60,000 nucleotides of DNA from Adiantum capillus-veneris (Eukaryota; Streptophyta; Polypodiopsida; Polypodiales; Pteridaceae), in NCBI GenBank assembly GCA_014529385.2, contig CM043956.1, positions 60,151,120-60,211,119 on the forward strand, written 5' to 3'. Positions 1-11,160 of the stretch are shown one piece after another. Under the pieces are notes generated by a model. It was not told the DNA's origin, made no database searches, and was given only the letters and a program-made list of their open reading frames with translations. Within the stretch, counting starts at the first letter, position 1. Each line of letters starts with the position of its first letter. Position numbers and translations under genes: made by a program.

Positions 1-2
1 CA

Positions 3-208
3 CGAAGAAGGCGGTCTACACGATCGCCTACTCCTCCCAAGAGGAAAAGAGCAACCCATAGTCCTTCTCCTCATCACTCTGAAAGGCAAGAGAGGAAACA
101 AAGGAAGAAAAGGGCTAGGAAGAGGTCACCCTCTTCTCCTTCTTCTTCACCTTCCTCCTCTTCCGATGAAAGTTATGGCTATTCTCCTAGAGAAGACAAG
201 AGGGGAGG
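3..208 (+). pseudogene. Arg/Ser-rich gag-like remnant of a gypsy element
   Basis: Frame 3 reads through without a stop as a strongly basic, Arg/Ser/Lys-rich segment ending in a serine run and an acidic SDES-type patch. It then runs directly into reverse-transcriptase sequence in another frame near 205-215. Low-complexity basic segments of this kind occur in the gag linker of some plant LTR retrotransposons, so I read it as a gag remnant joined to pol by an internal deletion. No nucleocapsid zinc knuckle is visible, so the assignment rests on the neighbour. It could instead be a fragment of an SR-type cellular protein. The 5' end lies outside the window. Confidence 0.35.
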
Positions 209-755
209 ACATCTACACAGTGTGTGATGGGTATTCAGGGTATTTTCAAATCAGAATAGCAGAAGAAGATCAATTAAAAACCACTTTCATCACACCTTGG
301 GGTTGCTTTGCCTATAGAGTGATGCCATTTGGGCTCACAAATGCTCCTAGTACCTTTATAAGGTTTACAACTCTTGTCTTTTAGCCCTTCTTTGGAAAGT
401 CAATTAGGGTTTTTATGGATGACTTCTGTATCTATAGTAACCAAAGACTTCATTGCCAAAAAGTTGAGGAGGGGCTTAGGAGGCTTCATCAATTTGGGGG
501 ACAGCTTAATCCTGAGAAGTGTCACATTGCAGAGTCACAAGTGGTATTGCTAGGTCATGTGGTTTCTTTGCAAGGAATTCAAGTGGATCCATCAAAAGTA
601 AATGCTCTCTTGTCACTACAACCACCAACGACAACCAAGGAGCTCATGACTTTCAACCACAAAGTAAGGTACATGTCTCGTTTCATTCACCTTCTAGCGG
701 AAGCTATTGCACCTTTGCACAAGCTAGCAAACAAACCCACATATGAATGGAGAGA
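209..755 (+). pseudogene. Ty3/gypsy reverse transcriptase fragment
   Basis: The frame starting at 166 enters a typical gypsy RT at about 215: YTVCDGYSGYFQI, then TTFITPWGCFAYRVMPFGLTNAPSTF and the catalytic FMDD box near 412-423. It continues through LLGHVVS and ends in HKLANKPTYEW, the linker to RNase H. One in-frame stop (TAG, 382-384) interrupts it between the palm motifs. RNase H, integrase and LTR are missing because the sequence switches near 750 into the gag of another gypsy element. It is a truncated, non-functional relic of a lineage different from the next element, as its RT motifs differ from those at 2350-2740. Confidence 0.85.
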
Positions 756-3700
756 GTGTTGGCCTTCATCCAGAAATTTGACGCGGCCTTTGGGGACGAG
801 GGCTTCACAGAGTCCTCCAAACTACGTCATGTAGCTATGCACTTCCAAAAATCAGCTCGTCAATGGTGGGCTAGCCTTCGTGGCAATGGAGAAGCCCCAA
901 AGACATGGAAAACTCTACGAGTTTCCATCATGAAGCAATTTCTGCCAAGCGATACTAAAGATAAAGTTCTTACCGAATGGCGCGGCTTGAAGCTTCTCTC
1001 TCATGAGTCTATCAACAAGTATGTAGACAAGTTTTGGGATTTACATCTCAAAGCTACTGTCTTTCAAAAGATACACTTTGCCGAACAAAGACAGCAATTC
1101 TGTGCGGGATTACCTGAAGAGATGGCCGAATACATCAACTCTCAACGGCCCGGTACTATTACCGAAGTAATCCACCACACCATGGTTGCTTCACGCATCA
1201 ATTTCCATCAAGGGGCTAGACGTAATGTCAAGCCCATGGAAAACAAAGATAAAAATGATGCAAAGGGGAAATCCAATGCTCAAAATAATTCCCAAGGCAC
1301 TTCCAACAACAACAACAATCGGTCCAAGGAGAAGGGAGTTTACAAAGGTAAAAACAAACTCTCTCCTGAAGAGCTTGAAGCTTTTCGCAAGGACCATAAG
1401 TGTTTCAAGTGTGGAGAGCAAGGACATGGCTATCGTTCTTGCCCCAAGAAGAATACTCGCAATGAGACTCCTAGGGTTTCCACCATCGAAGCTCCAAAAG
1501 AGGATGGTCATTGCAAAGGATCATCACTTTCCTATGCGTGGGGAAAGGTAAGAAAGCATGATGCCTTCATCTTGTTTGACCCAGGCTCTACTCTCAACTT
1601 CATATCAATAGAGTTGGCCACCAAGTTGGGCATTCAAGCTTTTGAGATGGGAGATATAGTAACAGTCAATGCAGCTTTCAAGGGACAACAAGCCTCTGTT
1701 ACTCCCTTGATTGGGAAGTTGAGGCTTCATATCCAAAGCTATGTCGACAAAGAAGACTTCTTCATCTCTCCTCTCCAACATCAGGATGTTATCCTAGGGG
1801 CACCATGGTTTGATCGCATGGCTGCCAACATGAATTTCCCTGAAAGGAGAATTTACTTCACCTACAGGGGAAAGAACATGTATATAGATGCTAGTGAGCA
1901 TGGTCGCACTATTCCACTTGTAAATCCTCTTTCTTTTGATAAATCAATGAAGAGCTCCGTTTTTGCGTACATGATTTCTGTCAAAGAGTCTCTAAAAGCT
2001 AATAATGTTTCATCAAAGGAAAATAATAGGAATCAAGAAGAGTTAGACTTGTCTACTTTTCTAAAAGGATTCCAAGATGTGTTCATCGATGATATCCCTA
2101 TGGACCTACCTCCAAAACAAGGGGATGATGACCATCGTATTGAGCTCCTTCCAGGAAGCTCACCGCTTAACAAACCTCCTTATCGAGTCTCACAAGCTCA
2201 ACAAGAGGAGACTATGAGGCAAGTACAGGAATTGGTAGACAAAGGAATGGTGAGGCCTAGTTCCTCTCCCTTTTGTTCTCCAGTCCTTTTAGTGCAAAAG
2301 AAAGATGGTACATACCGTATGTGTGTGGACTATTGAGCACTAAACCATATCACTATGAAAAACAGATTTCCCGTGCCTCGGGTAGAAGATCTGTTTGATA
2401 AGCTACAAGGCTCTACCTACTTCAGTAGGATTGACCTTAAGAGTGGATATCATCAAATAAGGATAGTGGATGAAGATATCCTAAAGACCGCGTTTCGCAC
2501 AACATTTGGTCTTTATGAATATTTGGTCATGCCTTTTGGCTTGACTAATCCACCAGCTACGTTCAATCGTTTGATGGAGAAAATTTTTAGACCATATCGA
2601 AAATTCACTGGAGTGTTCTTTGATGATATCATCATCTACTCCAAGTCTTTGGAGGAACATAAGCAACATCTCCAAGTGATTTTTCAAGCCTTGAGGGAGA
2701 ACAAACTTTTTCTCAACCAAAAGAAAAGTGAATTCTTCCTTTAAGAGATTCAATATCTAGGTCATATTCTCTCTCACGATGGTATTCGTATGGATCCATC
2801 AAAGTTAGAGGTAATAAAATCATGGCCTAAACCAAGGAATCTACATGAGCTAAGAAGCTTTATTGGTATGTGTGCATAGTATAGACGCTTCATAGCAAAA
2901 TTCTCTCAACTAGCAGGACCACTACACGACTTAACAAAGAAGAACGTTAAGTTTGTATGGACTGCTAAGGAGCAAAATGCTTTTGAAAAACTCAAAGAGA
3001 AGCTTACTTCCCAACCAGTCCTCGTGCTTCCGGATCTCTCAAAGCCATTTGAGGTCCAATGTGATGCTTGTGGTGATTGCCTTGGAGCGGTTTTGCTTCA
3101 AGAAGGACATGCCATAGCATATGAGAGCCGAAGGCTCAATAGTGATGAATGAGTCTTGGGCATTCATGAGAAAGAGCTTTTAGCTGTTCTACATGCCCTA
3201 GACACATGGAAGCACTACCTATTGGGGACTCCATTTATCCTACGAACCGACCACCAAAGTCTCAAGTATTTCATGACGCAAACCAAGCTTTCCAACAAAC
3301 AAATGAGGTGGGCAAATTTTCTTTCGCAATTTAATTTTCATATTGCTCACATAGCTGGTAAGCACAATCAAGTTGCCGATGCACTTTCACGACGACCAAA
3401 AGTTAATGCGGTGTCTATAGCTACTCACAATGATCTATCCTCTATAAGAGATGAGTATGCAACTGACCCTGACTTTAGAGACATAATGTCAGCCCTTGCT
3501 TTGGGGAAGAAAGAGGAACCATTCACCTTGCAGGATGGTTATCTTCTCCACGGAAATAGGCTATGTGTTACCCATTCCCTTCATGAGAAGGTTATGTATG
3601 AATCCCATGCTCCTCCATATGCAGGGCATAGAGCTACTCAACCTACTCTCCGAGAAGTAGAGACGTATTTCTATTTACCTACCATGAAAGTGGACATACA

Positions 3701-4895
3701 AGAGTATGTTTCAAAATGTGTAGTATGCCAAAAGACCAAGTATGATAGAGGGAAGCAACCTGGATTACTCCAGCCATTGCCTATTCCAAATTCACCATGG
3801 GAGAGTATATCCATGGATTTCATCTTTGGATTGCCCAAGTCTATCCATGGGAATACAGGAATATGGACAATAGTCGACAGGTTTAGCAAGTAAGCACATT
3901 TTATTCCTCTCAAAAAGACTATTAAGGCACATCAAATGGCAACTCTCTTCATATCTCAGATTTTCAAGCACCATGGATTACCCACATCCATCGTGTCAGA
4001 TAGAGATCCTAGAATGACCAGTAATTTCTGGAAAGGTCTCTTTGAAAATCTAGAAACAAGATTGAATTTCTCTTCGGCCTATCACCCACAAACGGATGGC
4101 CAAAGTGATATAGCCAATCTTACGATACAAGATCTACTCAAAACTTATGTTACCGAAGTAGATCAACGCTCACAATGGGAAAAGTATTTACCGCTAGTAG
4201 AGTATGCCTACAATAATACTGTACATACTTCTACGGGGAAAGCACATTTCGAGATCATAGAGGGAAGACCTAAAAGTCCCTTGCTACTGAAAGTACATGG
4301 GAAGATCTTCGCCGCCGATGAGTATAGCCGTGACCTACAAGAATATTTTCAAAAGATTAGGGAGGCTATAGCCATCTCTTAACAAAGGCAAAAAGCTGCT
4401 GCTGATAAGCACAGAAGAGCCTTAATGTTCAAAGAAAATGATTGGGTCTTACTCAAGTTTCCTAAGGCTCGATTAAGGCAAACGACGGGCAAAAATCCTA
4501 CGGGCCATCAAAAGTATTATGCTAAACTAGCAAAAAGATACTATGGTCCTTTCCAAATCTTGAAGCCTATCAATGAGACGGCTTATCAACTCAAGTTGCC
4601 CAACCATTGGCTTATACACAATGCCTTTCATGTAAGCCTACTTAAGCCCTACAAAGGAGAACCACCAATTGAACCAATTATTGAATACCCTCCCGAAGTC
4701 GAAGACCAAGAAGAGGTGCTACAACCCGAAGCTGTCCTTCGGCATGAAGACAAGGTACTACGACATGGTAAGATAATCCGACGGTATCTTATTAAGTTCA
4801 AAAATTATCCTTTTGAAGATGCTAAATGGATGCAAGGAGTACAACTTAAGGATAGTATGAACCTTGTCAATGCTTACAATGTTACATTAGAGTAA
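747..4895 (+). pseudogene. Gypsy chromovirus gag-pol polyprotein, six stops
   Basis: The reading frame is preserved over about 1380 codons with no frameshift, but six stops interrupt it: TGA 2334, TAA 2742, TAG 2877, TGA 3150, TAA 3891 and TAA 4380. In order it carries a gag core (SARQWWASLRG), a CCHC zinc knuckle CFKCGEQGHGYRSC (1401-1442), a protease with DPGST (about 1578), RT with FFDD (2616-2627), RNase H (from about 3050, DRTDHQSLKYF), an integrase zinc-binding region with CVVCQKTK, and an integrase core with MDFIFGLP and VSDRDPRM. The third catalytic position reads DGQSDIAN, with Asp where Glu is usual. A chromodomain follows (about 4730-4840, YLIKFKNYPFEDAKWM). The N-terminus of gag is missing. 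It cannot encode an active polyprotein. Confidence 0.92.
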
Positions 4896-5255
4896 GCAAA
4901 TGTACAAATTTCTTTTAAATGACTCATGTTTTTGTCTTATATGACTAGTCCTCTTTTTAATTGTGCACAAATTTAACTAGTATGCATGCTTAGAATCATG
5001 TTTGTGATGACGACGTCTCTCAAACACCGAGTAGAATTTGTCACTCTACTTTGGGAGAATGAAATGGACTAAAGAGCAGACATGCTTGCGGCAGCTATGT
5101 CTCCCAAGCACCAAATGGATTAGTCATCCATCTTGGAAAGATGTCGTAGGGTAAAAAAGGGATCCTCTACCCGCTAAGTACGATTGACTAATGACTAAGC
5201 CTTTATCTCTTCTACCTCATAGTCGAGGACGACTATGATTTCAAGAGAGAGGTAA
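4896..5255 (+). other. Gypsy 3' untranslated region and polypurine tract
   Basis: A non-coding stretch between the chromodomain stop and the LTR. It ends in a purine-rich run (AAGAGAGAGG, 5243-5252) just before the LTR starts with TGTCAT at 5256, the expected place for the plus-strand primer. No other gene is visible. Confidence 0.7.
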
Positions 5256-5550
5256 TGTCATGAAATCTAATATCTAACCAACCCAAATGATTTTCTCATA
5301 TTAAATTGATCACTTAATGTGGGAGAATAAACGGAAACAAGTGTTAAGATATAGTTATGTGCTTATAGATCTATCTCAACACGGGGCCAATAGTAAAGGG
5401 GCCCAAATGGGAGATGGTCTATCAAGAGCAAGGCTAACCAATGGAGCATAAGACCTTAGGGTTAGCTTCATTGAAGACCTCCAATAATGTGTGAAAAAGT
5501 CCCTTGACCTTAGGTAAGCTAGGGCTGAGCTTGAGGTGGGAACCCGGCCC

Positions 5551-5710
5551 AAGCTCGAGGTGCTTGACCTGCTTGAGGTGCTTGTCCTGCTTGAGGTGTT
5601 TGTCCTGCTTGAGGTGCTTGATTAAGGTGCTTGAGATTCTTGACTTACTCCATGCTTGAGGTGCTTGACTTACCGCTTGATTAAGGTGCTTGAGGTGCCT
5701 TGACATGCTT
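5551..5710 (+). repeat. Minisatellite inside the gypsy LTR
   Basis: Tandem, degenerate units of about 18 bp built on GAGGTGCTTG followed by TCCTGCTT or a variant. The same array is present in the solo LTR at about 14885-15040, so it belongs to the LTR and predates both insertions. Confidence 0.8.
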
Positions 5711-5845
5711 GCCTGAGATGCTTGTGGGAATACCCCCTAGTCCAAGTGCTTTGTCATGCTTGATGACTAAGGTGCTTGAGCTCCTAAAGTCAAAAATATC
5801 CCTACAAGGAGGGGGGCGAGCCTACAAGGGGGGGGGATGAGAGAG

Positions 5846-5846
<1 letters not shown>

Positions 5847-5919
<73 letters not shown>
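5847..5919 (+). repeat. (AC)n microsatellite, 73 bp
   Basis: A pure AC tract inside the LTR. The corresponding place in the solo LTR (about 15179-15196) has only short interrupted CA repeats, so the expansion is specific to this copy. Confidence 0.95.
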
Positions 5920-5920
<1 letters not shown>

Positions 5921-6937
5921 GGGAAGCCCCAGCTTGAAGATGTAGTAAGGACACTTGTCAAGTTCCTCCTCATGTTGCCCTCATGGTGTGCCTGAAGCCT
6001 ATTGGTTGGCCACCCAAGGGGTCCAATGATAATTTAGGATATTTAATTAATTGATTTTGCATTTATCAAGTCCTCTCTCTCAAAGGGGAAAGGGGGACAC
6101 TTGTCCCAAGGCTACCCCTGTTGCTTGTAATGGCTCCTGCTTGTGATTGGCTAGGCCTGGAGGGGTCCAATGAGCTTCAAGCATGAGCTACAAGGGGGGG
6201 TCGACCCAAGCAAGCTAGGGGGGTGCTTAGGGGGTATACTCACCCACACACACTCACAAACACTCTCATTGTGTGCTATGCAAAGTGCAAGAGCTCCCTC
6301 TCCAAGCAAGTAGAGGTTGAGAGCCTACACCAACACTCTTGGCTATGGAGTGGAAATCCAACCAAGAGCCATGCTTCAATGCTTGATCTTGTCATCTCCT
6401 TCTTCTTCATTACTATGCTATTATGTATGCTAGCTCAAGAGTTATGATAAGTGAGGAACTAGCTCTTTCTCGTATGAAATGTTTCTTCTTCCTCTTCCCT
6501 ACCCTCATTCCCTGCTAGCTCTCTCCACCTTCGAAGGTGTTTGAGGTCTTGGGACTGAGGCTTGGTATAGTTAAAGCTTTCTTCAAGTTTAGGTTATGCT
6601 ATGATGGTGATGCGTGAAGCTTTCCATCTTCATTGCTTCACCTAGGTCACAAGGAACACAAAGAATGTATTGTAACAAGTCTCTCTTTATGGGAGAAATC
6701 ATAATACAAATGCCTATTGGAGGGGGGACCGGCTCCACATAAATCCGGTCCTCAACTGTTGTCATGTTCTCTAAATTCTCTCTCTTGCAAAAGTATTGTC
6801 TATGCCAAGTTAACTAATTGCTATGATTATGTTGCTATCTTCAATTATGTCTACCCGCTATGCTCACAAAATCATTTCTTGAAAGTATTCTCATTAAATT
6901 CCGCTACTCTCAAATTGAATAGGCAAATTCCATTACA

Positions 6938-8110
6938 CGCAATCACCTACGCGTGCATCTCAAAGGCATGCGCATTGTGGCTCTACGCAAGATGCTGATA
7001 TACACAAAAATTCACAATGATATTATTGTTAGTCTAAGGCTGCTGAAAAGAGCTGTGCCAATCTGTTTTTAGCAGATGCAAAGCGAGGGCCTCTCTCCAG
7101 ATGCAATCATCTACGTATGAATTAATGTGGCTCTACGCAAGATGCTAATGCGGAGCGAGGGCTCCGTCCATATGCAATCACCTATGCATGCATCTTGATT
7201 GCATGCGACTCTACGCAAGATGTTCATATGGGCTTAAAAAGTGAGGGGATGTTGCAAAAGATTGTTGTGCTTGGAAATGCCTTGGTCGATATGTATGCCA
7301 AATGTGGTGCGCTTTGTAAAGCACGAAAAGCTCTTGAGGACCTTCTGTCCAGAATGTCATCTCTTGGAGTGCATTGATTGCGGGATATGCACAGCAGAAG
7401 CAGGGCCAGAGAACTCCAGGCCGATTTCAACGGCCGATGCAAAGCGAGGACTTCTCTCCAAGTGCAATCATATACGCGTGCATCTTGAAGGCATGTGGCT
7501 CTATGCATGATACTGATATGGGCATACAAATTCTTGCTCATATGGTTAGTTAGGGGCTGTTGAAAAAGGGTATCGTGCTTGACAATGCCTTGGTTGACAT
7601 GTTTGCTAAATGTGGTGCTCTTAAGAGAGCACGAAAAGTGCTCGAGGAGCTTTTTGTCCGGAGTGTAAACTCTTCGAATGCACTGATTGAAGGAATTGCC
7701 ACACAGGGTAGGGACAAAAAGCTCCAGTCTGTTTTCAGCAGATGTGAAGCGAGGGCCTATCTCTACATGCAATCACCTACATATGTATCTTGAAGCATGT
7801 GGCTCTACGCAAGATGCTGATGTGGGCACAAAAATTCACAATTGTATTGTTAGTTAAAGGCTATTGAAAAAGATGTCGTACTTTGCATTGCTTTTGGTTG
7901 ATATGTATGCCAAGCACTGATTGCGTTATATGCACAACAAGAGCATGGCCAGAAAGCTCTAGGTTGTTTTCAACGGATGCAAAGTGAGGGCCTTTGTCCA
8001 GATAAACTCACCTACGCGTGCATCTTGAAGGCATGTGGCTCTATGCAGGATGCCAATATGGACTTCAAAATTAACTCTGATATGGTTAGTCTCAGGTTGT
8101 TACAATAAAT
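6938..8110 (+). pseudogene. Broken PPR gene, several repeat units
   Basis: Degenerate pentatricopeptide-repeat coding sequence in tandem. Recognisable pieces, spread over frames with many stops, are ITYAC, ALVDMYAKCGAL (about 7280), ALVDMFAKCGALKRARKVLEEL (about 7585-7650), ALIAGYAQQ and PSAIIYACILKACGS (about 7465). The order matches plant PLS-class PPR proteins, which bind organellar RNA for editing or processing. At least four repeat blocks at 6938, 7180, 7460 and 7790-8060 suggest local duplication before decay. The gypsy LTR ends exactly where PPR similarity starts. The idioms resemble those common in fern PPR families, which is the main taxonomic clue. It is non-functional. Confidence 0.8.
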
Positions 8111-8548
8111 TGTCCTTTATTCTTTTCTGACAATCAAGATCCATTTTTGAGTGCTTAGCATGTAATTTTTCACAAATTACGTCGCAAAAAAAGGCAATTA
8201 TATCTAAAAATAATGAAGCAATTCGTCTCCAAAGCCTACATAACCTCCTCAAATTAAGCTCATGCTACTACTCGCTCCCCTTTCATTAGTCAGAATCTCT
8301 CCAGATTCCTTCCCTTATCGCCGTCGCCATGGCGAGCTGCAGGCGGTCGAGCACCCTCCCCCTCCCCTGCATCCATATGTCACGATGGCGAGCTGCAGCG
8401 CTTGCTCTGAAACCTCCAACCCTTGTGCCCATCCTCACTAGAGCTATTCTCTCACCATTCTGTTGCATTCCACCATCTCTCCCTATGATGATGACATAGC
8501 CATGTCCTCGCCAGGTACAGGTTGAATAGACGCTTGCACTGTGCACCT

Positions 8549-8558
<10 letters not shown>

Positions 8559-8629
<71 letters not shown>
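8559..8629 (+). repeat. (AG)n microsatellite, 71 bp
   Basis: A pure AG tract preceded by a short ACAC run. Confidence 0.95.
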
Positions 8630-8633
<4 letters not shown>

Positions 8634-8860
8634 GCGGCTCCATCCCGGGCCTGCCTTGCACACAAACGAGACATGTTGCAGCTGTACCCTGAGCCTCCCC
8701 TGCTGGCGGACAAAAAACGCATCGCAGCCTTCAAGAAAAATCTTACGCTCTCTCTCTTTCTTCCCTGCACGTGTCACCTTCCCTTTCCATTTCCGGGGGG
8801 TTACCATTCATATGAGAGGAAGAAGAGTTTTAACGTCGTAGGAAAGCATCCCAAGAGGCC

Positions 8861-8863
<3 letters not shown>

Positions 8864-8907
<44 letters not shown>
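8864..8907 (+). repeat. (GA)n microsatellite, 44 bp
   Basis: A pure GA tract. Confidence 0.95.
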
Positions 8908-8911
<4 letters not shown>

Positions 8912-9240
8912 AGAGAGTTTTTGGGAAAAATGTGTCTCAACTTAATATCGTGCGGATTTCGCTTTCAAAAATGCCGGTTGAGGGAAGGTGAAAAGCAGAA
9001 ATTCGCCTCAAAACAAACAAAAATAGTGTAAAAACCAGAAAAAATAATCTAATTTTTGAAATTTCCTCTTGACAAATTCAACGAAAGGAAGTTTTTATGT
9101 TTGGAAAAATGAATTTTCCGGAACACTGGGACTCAAAGAGAGAGCTTCATGTGCACGCGTTTGCACACAATGATGAGTTGTCGCTATTGCAATGACAGTG
9201 ATGGTGACACCACTCAATTAGGACCAGGCCTGACGACGAC

Positions 9241-9555
9241 CGCTCGCAAATGAAAATAATAGCTGTTGTAGCTCACTACAACTTCATTGACGTTGTCATT
9301 GCCACTATCTTAGTACTTAGTCTTAGTCTTGGTTGTAGGCTCACTCGCAAGGATAGAAAAAGTCATTTTTCCTACGTGGCAAAAACAAGGGCAAACTTGA
9401 AGTTGTCCCGACTTTCAGGTCGAAATTTGAAGCTTTTGTCGATAATCACACTAACACTTGTGTCTCAAAATCATACCGGGATTTTATAGTTTTAGTCGGT
9501 TGAAAATACGCTGGACCCCGGTTTTTTTCTAACACTATCCACACGTACCAACAAT

Positions 9556-9600
<45 letters not shown>

Positions 9601-9937
9601 GATCAATATTTTCACACAGAGAGCAGCCATGACTCATCTACGTCAGTGATCTCAGTTGATTGGGCTTGTTCTGTGTTGTGAGCCTCCAACTCGACGTGTT
9701 GGTCCTCCCTCGGGTGACCCCCGTCTTCACCTCCCCCCCCCCCCCCCCCCACTTTCCTATTTGAACTAAAATACTTATGTTTACTTTTCCTTTTCCTCTT
9801 TTGTTTTCCCAACTGAAGTATCTTGGTTGATTCCCATCAATGAGACATGCGTACAAACCTACTCAAATTCTAGTTTTAGTATCTTGTATTGATAGACAAT
9901 CAGTCTTCTTATGAAAGGTACAAATTTTTTAATCTTT
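9241..9937. other. Non-coding stretch with a diverged dispersed repeat
   Basis: About 9470-9570 resembles 34915-34995: a GGGATTTT...TTTTAG.CGG core, then ACCCC and a shared tail. This suggests an old dispersed repeat. A C-run (about 9727-9750) and an AG tract (9559-9597) complete the stretch. No gene is supported. Confidence 0.4.
9559..9597 (+). repeat. (GA)n microsatellite, 39 bp
   Basis: A pure GA tract. Confidence 0.95.
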
Positions 9938-10059
9938 GGAAAATTTGAGGGGTATTTTGGGAAATTATGACGAAATATGGGGGTATTTTGGAAATTTTTC
10001 AAATTTGAGGGGTATTTTGGGAATTTTCACAAATTAGAGGGGTATTTTGGTAATTTTCC
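9938..10059. mobile_element. Relic of the GGGGTATTTTGG MITE family
   Basis: Three blocks of GGGGTATTTTGG(GAA) separated by 30-40 bp, ending GGTAATTTTCC. The order matches the reverse complement of the complete copy at 25802-25977, but the left terminal inverted repeat is mostly deleted. No 9-bp duplication flanks it, as expected for a truncated copy. Confidence 0.7.
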
Positions 10060-11051
10060 ATTTTGTTAATAGCTACAAAAGGTGTAGTATTTAAACTAAG
10101 ATAATATTCTAAACTAAGATAATATGGCGAAAGGTTGAGCTCTTTACACGTGTCGAAATCTATCACATGAAGGCTAAACCCCAAAACTTAGAGAAACCCT
10201 TGTGCACACGATAAAGAGGGAGAGAGAAAGAGAAAGAGAGGCCACCGAAGACGGTCGGTCGTACTAGTAATCTCTATTTTTCTCAATGGGGGCCTCTCTC
10301 TCTCTCTCTCTCTCTCTCTCACATCATCATCTCTCTTTGGTTCTAAATAAGGTTGCTCCATCTCCCATCCTCCTCAGATGGGATCAACGAGAACCATTGA
10401 TCCCGCTTTTTGAGTTGAGTGCTCAGTTTGAGGCCCAAATTAACTAATTTAACAGAGAGGAGGGAACGCGCATCTTATGCTTGTAAACCGAAGAGACAAG
10501 GCTCGCGTCGCAAGGGGAGGAGGGTGTGCCTTCTTTTGCAAGGGGAGGAGGGTGCACGCCCTCAAGTCCTCGCCTATATGTAGGTAGCTCTCTCTCTCTC
10601 TCTCTCACGGCGTTTCTGTCTGCCTCAAACCCTATGGTTTCTCCATCTTCAACCTTGTCTCCCCCTGGGCGAGAGCAGCCCTATGGGGGGGCGTTAACAC
10701 ACAACCCCACCTTGGGACCTAGCCAAAGCCATGTGCTCCTGCCCGCTACAGACAACGCCCTGCCTTGCCCGTCTTCGCCAGCTAGACACGTCATGTTTCT
10801 TGCTCGCTACAGACACGCCCTGCCTTGCCCGTCTTTGCCAGCACAGTCGCCCTACCTTCCTGCACATCTCTTCTCTGCAGCGTGAATAAAAATACCATGC
10901 CCTCCTTCATCGAACCCTGCCTAGAAGGCAAAAGTGAAAAGCTTGTTTAAGGCTCTGTGATTTCGATAGCCTCTCCCCCCCCAAAAAAAAAAAAAACCAG
11001 ACTACTTCTCCCTCTCACTCTCTCACAAGCTGGAACAAGCTCCACAACAAA
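10060..11051. other. Low-complexity intergenic region
   Basis: Contains (CT)n at 10294-10320, a short AG-rich patch, two tandem copies of a CCCGCTACAGACA...GCCCTGCCTTGCCCGTCTTTGCCAGC-type block (about 10740-10790 and 10800-10845) and an A-run (10984-10996). The open frame at 10526-10885 covers the duplicated block but shows no domain, so I do not call it a gene. Confidence 0.4.
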
Positions 11052-11126
11052 GTGTACGGGCAGAATGTCCACCTTCGGCACACCAGCATCTCGCCCAAGA
11101 AGTTTCCTAGCTGTGGCCTGGAAAGG

Positions 11127-11160
<34 letters not shown>

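Larger units (their letters stand above)
747..6937 (+). mobile_element. Ty3/gypsy chromovirus, 5'-truncated, decayed
   Basis: One LTR retrotransposon copy in gag-protease-RT-RNase H-integrase-chromodomain order, followed by a polypurine tract and a 3' LTR. No 5' LTR or primer binding site is present: the copy starts abruptly inside gag next to an unrelated gypsy fragment. The integrase-after-RNase H order identifies Ty3/gypsy and the terminal chromodomain identifies the chromovirus branch. The 3' LTR abuts broken PPR sequence at 6938, so the element probably inserted into a PPR locus. A solo LTR of the same family lies at 14585-16214. Confidence 0.9.
5256..6937 (+). repeat. 3' LTR of the gypsy chromovirus (1682 bp)
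   Basis: The boundaries come from comparison with the solo copy at 14585-16214: similarity starts at TGTCAT and stops after TTACA, giving canonical TG...CA ends. This copy is longer largely because an internal AC tract has expanded (5847-5919). It contains an array of about 18-bp GAGGTGCTTG units. The base after the terminal CA already belongs to PPR-like sequence. The target duplication cannot be checked because the 5' end of the element is missing. Confidence 0.9.
8111..9240. other. Intergenic, microsatellite-rich, no gene seen
   Basis: After the PPR relic I see no domain-bearing frame. Apparent open frames at 8286-8945 are created by AG repeats read as Arg-Glu or Ser-Leu. Confidence 0.5.

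Noticed and set aside
5434-5706. Minus-strand frame rich in KHLKQD repeats
   Set aside because: It is the 18-bp LTR minisatellite read through; no protein function is indicated.
5551-5710. A CRISPR array
   Set aside because: Units are contiguous without unique spacers and lie within a plant LTR.
8286-8945. Several open frames of 69-134 codons on both strands
   Set aside because: They consist mainly of AG/CT microsatellite read as Arg-Glu or Ser-Leu repeats, with no domain.
10526-10885. A proline/serine-rich small protein gene
   Set aside because: The frame covers a tandemly duplicated low-complexity block; no domain, start context or homologue can be supported.
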